A stretch of 33,066 nucleotides of DNA. It comes from Sphacelaria rigidula (taxonomy: Eukaryota > Phaeophyceae > Sphacelariales). Each line of letters opens with the position of its first letter. The first letter of the stretch is position 1. Below, in pieces: positions 30,008-33,066 of this stretch. The notes beneath the pieces were generated by a model. That model was not told the DNA's origin and searched no databases. It saw only the letters and a list, made by a program, of their open reading frames with translations. Both the position numbers and the translations under genes were made by a program. Location of the stretch: positions 1 to 33,066 of the forward strand of contig CAXNAA020000034.1 in the NCBI GenBank assembly GCA_964200075.2, read 5' to 3'.

Positions 30008-33000
30008 ATGCGCCTCCCAGTGGCAACCTTCGCGGCTACGGCCACCTTGCATACACCATGTTTTACACAGGCTTTCTCGCTTGGATGGGACATGCCGTTG
30101 CAGCGCTCACCAGCAAGCCATGACTACTTGCGACGCACTGTTTTTCATGATGACAGTAAACATGTCATGCAGCATGGACAACAGCACCTACTCGAAGAAC
30201 AGCGATGGCAGCAACGCCGCCGCTACCGTGGCAGCAGTTGCAGCACATCAACATCGAAAAGAAGCACGGCGTTACGGATGGTATTCGATCCCGATGTGAC
30301 GCCAGTGGCTCTAGAGTCGTTTCACAAGTGGCTGGCCACCAAGAAGGACACTAATTTGAAGTTTGCCGACCAAATCGCGCTGGGAGGGCGATCGCCGTTG
30401 GACGGCGGACGGGGCCTTGTGGCGATCAAGGCCATCGAGAATGGGAAGAATGTACTAGCGATTCCGCAGTCTCTGTCATTGACAGCCACGAGCTTGGCCA
30501 AGTCTGGCATCGCACGATACGTCAAAGGTCCGTGAATGCATATCGACTGATGAACGTTAATTCGACCGCTAGAGCATGTGACGAGGACAGAACATGTTCA
30601 GCCCGAGACATGAGCGGGACACGGAGCATCGGTCGCCGTGTGCTCCCTGTCGGCAGTCTTCCCTCACGGCAAGAAAACTTGTCATTGGTGGATATGTGGC
30701 ATGGTTCTCTGTTCGTTCCGTGCTGCCGATAAAGATACGCACGGACTGCTTTTCGGGGGGGTGGGGACATGTAGCGATACGCAACCCAGTGATATAGGCC
30801 ACATATCTTCAAGCAAGTGTTTCCGTTTTGTCTTCCTTGGTTGCGTCTATCTTGTGACCACGGCTGGACCCTTGGGGATCGGTGAATTTGCGACAAACAA
30901 TCCATCAAATGGTGCTACCGGAATGAACCACGCCCATATCTAGTGCTTCAAATTCGTAATTTGCACCAACATCTGCCACAACGACACCACTGCACAACAA
31001 TCTTTCGCCCAAAGATTACGAAGGGTGGACTGGAGACACGGGTATGATTGCGCTGCAGATACTATGGGAGAAGGCGCAGGGTGAAAAATCTCCAATCGCT
31101 CCGTGGATCGCTGTCCTGCCGGGGCTGGGAGAGCTTGACATGCCCTTGTTCTGGAGCGAGGAGGACCTCGCTCTCGCGGACGCGTCTTCGACTAAGGTGA
31201 GGGCCTGTAGTGCACGAGCCAAACTCTAGATTCAACCCTGGAAGTTGATTGGAAGTTGATCAGAGGCGTGTGAAACCAATACTGTAACCCGTACCTGCAG
31301 CAGGCTGCCTTGGTGGGTCACAAGGATATGGGATATGCTTCCCAGCAGGGGGTGTTGTCTGCCGTGAATGAGCAAACTGAAATACTTACACCCCCAGAAA
31401 GACGACAAAGCCAAACAGACGAACACGTGTTACACATTAAGCTTCATAAATTGATTGCTTGTCGCACTTTTGAACAGTCCATGTGCCATGCCAGAAGGCA
31501 GAAAGTTTATCGTGTCCTGTTCTCGTGCGAGCTATGCGTTCTCTTCATCGCTGATTGATTGATTGATTGTCCCACATTAAGTGATCCGTGACGAATACAA
31601 CCGTAGTCACAAGATCGACCTTGAAGAAAGCAAACGGTGGAGGTATTGGTAGTTATTCTTAAAAGCGTGTGTACTGGCGTTCACTGCCATTTTCGCAGAA
31701 AGTACAACAACAAAAACTTTGTACACACATGCGACGCAGAACCCACAACACGAACCGCAAATCCAAGTCTCAAGGCCACACTTTTCTGCTCGAGCAACAG
31801 GAATGTTTGTGAACACTACGGTCACAGTCGAAGCGCCATGGTATAGCTTTTCGGAAGGATGCATTATGTATCTGCCGACAACATATGTCGAATGTCCTCT
31901 GCATTCTGCAAAGAATTTAGCCGGGTATAGTTATGTGCATGTAGTGCACGTCAACGTCGACATCACCTTCGATGCTTCGACGAAGTCGTTTTTTGTGGGG
32001 ATATCTGAGCGCATCGAGTAACCACTGCAAACCAACTCTTACCTCAAGAAGCTGCTGATGTCTTCGATCATTACTGATCTGGTGCTGTGAAGGTCGAGTA
32101 TTATTGGAAATCAATAGTCAAGCTCCGGGATGAATAAACACGTTTTTCGACCGACACCCCTGGTGAACATTTTGCGAATTTTTTATCTCACCAAGATAAG
32201 GCAAAAGAGGCAAAACGTCTTGCTATTCGCGCCGGTTTCCTCGCACTTCACCCCTCTTAGGCTTTGCCCCTACGACATCCTCGGAACAGCAGTAGTACGG
32301 CGTCCGTGTTCTGTGCAAGATACACTCGCTCTTCCTGACCCTTTCGGTCAGCACTAGTGCATGATGCTCCCAACAACCATCTACGTTCACCTCAGTCACT
32401 GCTTATATCTGTACCAACGTGACGGACGTGCTCGAAATCCCCAGGGAATTTCTGGCTTCGGCGCTGACGTCGATGAGGACTACGCGTGGCTCGCGAAAAA
32501 CGTTTTCGGGGCAAACCCGACTATTTTCCCAGAGGATAAGTTCGGCCCTGCCGACTTTCGTTGGGCAGTGGGGGTGGCCCTTTCTCGGTCGTTCTTTGTG
32601 GATGGAGAGCTCCGACTCACCCCGCTCGTGGATTTTGCCAATCACGCTTCGTCGAGGTCAATGTTGGAGCCAAATGGTGAGGTTCGCTGTATGGTGGTGA
32701 CCGCCCGGATACAAGAATACTCTGAATTGTGCCCTGCAAAACACAATTCTGCGCAAATTGAGACATTGAAGCCAGACCTGGTATCAGAGATACCAACCAT
32801 TCACCGAAGAGGATTCCGCTTGACCTGCTCCACTGTCTACAAAAAGATCCCATGGTTTTCCTCTGTCTGATATGGCGACGCTGAAGACCCACACATATTT
32901 CCGGTTTCTGGTTTTATTCCCCCCCCCCCTTCCCCCTTTACTCTCTTGGATTATCCACTTGTAGGCGGGATGACGGGTCTTTTGGGTTCCAAAGCGGTGG

Positions 33001-33066
33001 TGGCGGTGCTCCGTCTCGAAAGGGATGCGTGGTCAATGGTCAGACGACTAAGGCAAGCAACAAATG
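30008..33066 (+). CDS. SET-domain methyltransferase, Rubisco-LSMT/SETD-like (3' partial)
   Basis: Predicted protein-lysine N-methyltransferase using S-adenosylmethionine; the family methylates Rubisco, aldolase or other targets. Exons: 30008-30527 (phase 1), 31015-31196 (phase 0), 32445-32676 (phase 1), 32965 to beyond the window. Donors are GTCCGT, GTGAGG and GTGAGG; acceptors are CAAAG, CCCAG and TGTAG, the last after a long pyrimidine tract. SET hallmarks are GRGLVA (134-139), VLAIPQSLSLT, the IALQILWEKAQGE helix and APWIAVLP, RWAVGVALSRSFF (273-285), DFANH (297-301) and then GMTGLLGSKAVV. Residues 1-23 (MRLPVATFAATATLHTPC...QAF) resemble a signal peptide followed by a transit peptide beginning at Phe, as in plastids of secondary origin. 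A shorter start at M91 (30278) is possible. The catalytic Tyr region and substrate-binding domain lie beyond the window. Confidence 0.85.
33024..33050 (+). repeat. 27-bp dispersed repeat, copy B
   Basis: Matches 20503-20529 at 26 of 27 positions (AGACGACTA here against AAACGACTA). It lies just after the recognisable part of exon 4 of the SET gene, so either the exon ends before it or the repeat contributes coding sequence. The window ends 16 bases later. Confidence 0.75.

Noticed and set aside
31303-31430. Extra SET-gene exon after a CTGCAG acceptor
   Set aside because: The frame is open, but joining 31196 directly to 32445 keeps phase 0 and gives a family-like continuation; no good donor is seen for this piece.

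Overview
This is eukaryotic nuclear DNA: mostly non-coding and repeat-rich, with intron-split genes, decayed retroelements and microsatellites, and no bacterial-type operons. A brown alga or related photosynthetic stramenopile is my best guess. The reasons are introns of about 0.5 and 1.25 kb in a plastid-type SET methyltransferase gene, a possible signal-peptide plus F-at-+1 plastid presequence on it, and an interstitial TTAGGG tract. The assignment is an inference from gene style, not from a marker gene.

Layout. 1-6.3 kb holds diverged tandem arrays (40, 85 and about 343 bp periods), a cluster of degenerate GGATATCCAT-type repeats around a TTAGGG tract, and a decayed Gln/Glu-rich coiled-coil gene fragment that has become a head-to-head palindrome (5021-5424). 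6.3-12 kb shows almost nothing I can name. 12-21.2 kb carries three copies of one tRNA-derived SINE-like family (12021-12381 +, 14973-15366 -, 20868-21212 +) and a 957-bp element with two nearly identical 308-bp inverted arms (19546-20502). 21.8-23.3 kb is a frameshifted non-LTR (LINE) reverse transcriptase. 24.7-29.2 kb has three minus-strand coding candidates (an exon at 24708-24882, a Cys/His-rich RING-like ORF at 25946-26551, a two-exon 283-codon gene at 28225-29140) and an AT-rich stretch with an inverted repeat.

The one gene I recognise with confidence is at the right end (30008 to beyond 33066, plus strand): a Rubisco-LSMT/SETD-like SET-domain protein lysine methyltransferase. Four exons are placed here and the 3' end lies outside the window. 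Splice phases agree across all three introns.

The most interesting unlabelled structures are the SINE-like family, whose CA-rich 3' tail has expanded into a (CA)21 microsatellite in one copy, and the 308-bp-armed foldback element, whose right edge abuts a 27-bp dispersed repeat that recurs at the window end.
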